Shown: in pieces, positions 4,690 through 6,188 of the stretch
How the letters are laid out: each line of letters starts with the position of its first letter
Position numbering within the stretch: position 1 is the stretch's first letter
From: CAG-533 sp963645165
Lineage (GTDB): Bacteria; Bacillota_I; Bacilli_A; RF39; UBA660
Length of the DNA: 6,188 nt
Direction of reading: 5' to 3'
NCBI GenBank assembly: GCA_963645165.1
Contig: CAVIQT010000005.1
Location: forward strand, 1 to 6,188
Notes under the pieces: model-generated
Database searches by the model: none
What the model saw: the letters and a program-made list of their open reading frames with translations, nothing else
What the model was told of the DNA's origin: nothing
Program-made: the position numbers and the translations under genes

Positions 4690-5484
4690 TCACCCCATCA
4701 GTGTTACTGTTATAATTATTCCAATCATTATTTCTGTACACATAATACTAAGTAAAACTATCATATCAACAAAGCCATTACCACTAGTTAAAACTAATTG
4801 TAGTGGTTTTTCTTTTACTCTACCACCATGGGTACTAGTACTATTTTCTTCCATTAGAATTTGTTTATTTATTTCATCTATGGCATTATTAGATAACTGT
4901 TTAACTTCATTAATACTAACTCCATATTTTTTATATATTTCACTACTAAGTAATTTAGGTTCAATTATAGTTAAATACATAGCAGTATTATTTTTTATAA
5001 TATGGATTCTTTTTCTTTGCCAAATATCACTTACCTTATTAGGATTTACTGAAGACATTTGAGCAATCATTCTAATTTTATTATTCATTAAATTAAAAAT
5101 TTCATCATAAAGTTTTAGTTCTTCATTAGAGATACTAATAAATCTATTTTTAAGCATTATCATTTTAATTAATAATAAACAAATATCTTCAAGTATATTA
5201 TTTTTATTAGTTCTGTTACTGTTAAGCCATATTCCATAGATATTCATAAGAGAAATAAATCTATCTATTTCATTTTCAGATAATCCATAAATACCTAGAT
5301 TTTCTTTAAATTTTTTTTCGTTTTTTAATTTAAAAGGATTAATAATATCTGGTTCACTATATATTTTAGTTAATATTAATATAACTTTATTTTCAAAGGT
5401 ATGTGCCCCATCTATTTTGGAAGCATCTTTTTCTAAAAAACTATTTATGCCATTAGTAATGGTACTATTTATAAATACTTCCAT
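4690..5484 (-). CDS. Hypothetical 264-aa protein with C-terminal membrane anchor
   Basis: I do not recognise this protein. Residues 1-212 look cytosolic and mainly helical, with the Ile- and Asn-rich composition common in this genome. A polar Ser/Thr/Gly/Lys linker (213-226, with STSTHGGRVKEK) precedes GNGFVD and one hydrophobic segment (about 239-263) that runs to the last residue. That is the layout of a tail-anchored membrane protein. No signal peptide is present. The start is firm: AGGAGG (5496-5491) lies six bases before the ATG. It follows yunB by 47 bases and directly precedes yutD, with its stop codon in the yutD ribosome site. Position between yunB and yutD suggests, but does not show, a link to envelope or sporulation functions. 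Confidence 0.87.
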   Translation of the reverse strand: MEVFINSTITNGINSFLEKDASKIDGAHTFENKVILILTKIYSEPDIINPFKLKNEKKFKENLGIYGLSENEIDRFISLMNIYGIWLNSNRTNKNNILEDICLLLIKMIMLKNRFISISNEELKLYDEIFNLMNNKIRMIAQMSSVNPNKVSDIWQRKRIHIIKNNTAMYLTIIEPKLLSSEIYKKYGVSINEVKQLSNNAIDEINKQILMEENSTSTHGGRVKEKPLQLVLTSGNGFVDMIVLLSIMCTEIMIGIIITVTLMG

Positions 5485-5502
5485 AAGAATCCTCCTAGTT
5501 TA

Positions 5503-5510
5503 ATAATAGC
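5503..5510 (-). promoter_or_regulatory. Possible weak extended -10 before the 264-aa gene
   Basis: In the 47-bp gap between yunB and the 264-aa gene, the minus strand reads TGC then TATTAT (5508-5503). No good -35 is visible, and the start would fall at the Shine-Dalgarno site. It may be inactive, and the gap is otherwise featureless. Confidence 0.2.
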
Positions 5511-5531
5511 ACACTACTTACTAAAATTCTA

Positions 5532-6188
5532 CTAGTTTATATTAATTAAATTGCTATTTTTTTCAAGTAATCCATTATAAAGTGAAGGTATTTCTCCTTG
5601 AATAATTTTGGATGCTAGTAAGACATCGTAACTATTTACTAAGTCTTTTTCTTTAAAGGGAATAACTATAGAGCTTTCAATAGTGAAGTTTATATATAGT
5701 TCTACTTGGAGAGAATTTATTCCATAGGTTTTTACTTTAGTTTTCATATTACCACTTATACTTTGTAATATAGATATTCTAGTTTCTATTTTAGGACCTA
5801 TATTTGATAAAAGTAAGTTATTACTATAGTTATATATGGGAATTTTTAAGTAGATTTTACTATTATCAAATCTAGCTGTAAAGTAGTCTAATTCTTTAGT
5901 ATCTGATACGTTTTTCATGATAGATTTTTTTATTTCTATTAATAGATTATAAGCATTTTCTAGATTATAATTGATACTTTCAACTTTATTTTCATTTTTA
6001 TTAATAGTAATTAAATCATTGATATTATATTTATGAAATATTTCACTTTTTATATTAGCATTTACAATATTGGTCATTACATCACTTATTACTTTTATAG
6101 AAATATTTTCCATATTATTAGTTATTTTTTTACCAATAGATTTTATTAAGAAAAGAGTATTTAAAAAAATTAAACATAAGACTATGAT
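5532..6188 (-). CDS. yunB: YunB-like sporulation-family protein, 5' end outside the window
   Basis: The frame is open to the window edge. The ATG at 6113 is internal: it has no ribosome site, and the 25 codons before it encode a membrane segment (IIVLCLIFLNTLFLI) followed by a Lys-rich stretch, as in the N-terminal anchor of YunB. In all, 218 residues are visible. Features that fit the YunB family (numbered from the internal Met): SNIGPKIETRI (103-113), a strand pair ending TYGINSLQVELYINF (129-143), IVIPF (149-153), and the closing ASKIIQGEIPSLYNG (167-181), comparable to AETVIVGxVPxxY. B. subtilis YunB is a membrane protein made under SigE control and needed for proper sporulation. Here it starts the visible part of the minus-strand gene row. 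The family also occurs in species with reduced sporulation, so spore formation is not proven. Confidence 0.85.
   Translation of the reverse strand: MIVLCLIFLNTLFLIKSIGKKITNNMENISIKVISDVMTNIVNANIKSEIFHKYNINDLITINKNENKVESINYNLENAYNLLIEIKKSIMKNVSDTKELDYFTARFDNSKIYLKIPIYNYSNNLLLSNIGPKIETRISILQSISGNMKTKVKTYGINSLQVELYINFTIESSIVIPFKEKDLVNSYDVLLASKIIQGEIPSLYNGLLEKNSNLININ

Noticed and set aside
4880..5062. Plus-strand open frame of 60 codons
   Set aside because: It lies wholly antisense within the 264-aa gene, its hydrophobic look comes from complementing Asn- and Lys-rich codons, and it has no ribosome site.

Overview
The window is AT-rich bacterial DNA; GC rises only in the tRNA genes. It uses the standard bacterial code: tryptophan is TGG throughout, and TGA ends two of the genes. 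Strong Shine-Dalgarno sites, TTGnnn/TGnTATAAT promoters, CCA-encoding tRNA genes and a YunB sporulation-family protein point to a low-GC member of the Bacillota (Bacilli-like), probably an uncultured lineage with a compact genome. The code argues against mycoplasmas that read TGA as Trp. The genus cannot be told from this sequence.

Layout. Positions 1-525 hold one orphan protein gene (137 aa, + strand) with its own promoter and terminator. Positions 553-976 hold a minus-strand tRNA operon in the order Ser(TGA), initiator Met(CAT), Asp(GTC), Phe(GAA). Positions 1067-1690 hold a divergent plus-strand operon: Leu(TAA), Val(TAC), Thr(TGT), Tyr(GTA), Gln(TTG), Lys(TTT). The two tRNA operons start from separate promoters in the 924-1129 intergenic region. 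The plus operon ends at a hairpin that also serves the converging S1-domain gene (YugI/CvfD type, minus strand). That gene and a stand-alone NifU-like Fe-S scaffold gene (+ strand) start back to back from overlapping promoters at 2056-2099.

From 2325 to the right edge everything is on the minus strand. In transcription order the genes are yunB (its 5' end lies outside the window), a 264-aa protein with a C-terminal membrane anchor, yutD (DUF1027), a DUF1292-like small protein, a 276-aa unknown with a coiled coil, a terminator-like hairpin, and a yutH-like kinase-fold protein. The last runs tail to tail into the nifU-like gene. From memory, yunB, yutD, yutH and yutI (a NifU-like gene) also lie in one neighbourhood of the Bacillus subtilis chromosome, in this relative order. 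This block therefore looks like a condensed form of that region with two unrecognised proteins inserted.

I see no mobile element, CRISPR array, phage module or defence system. The best leads are the two unrecognised proteins of the yun/yut block, the degenerate active site of the YutH-like protein, the initiator tRNA with a non-canonical anticodon stem, and the repeated placement of stop codons inside terminator hairpins.
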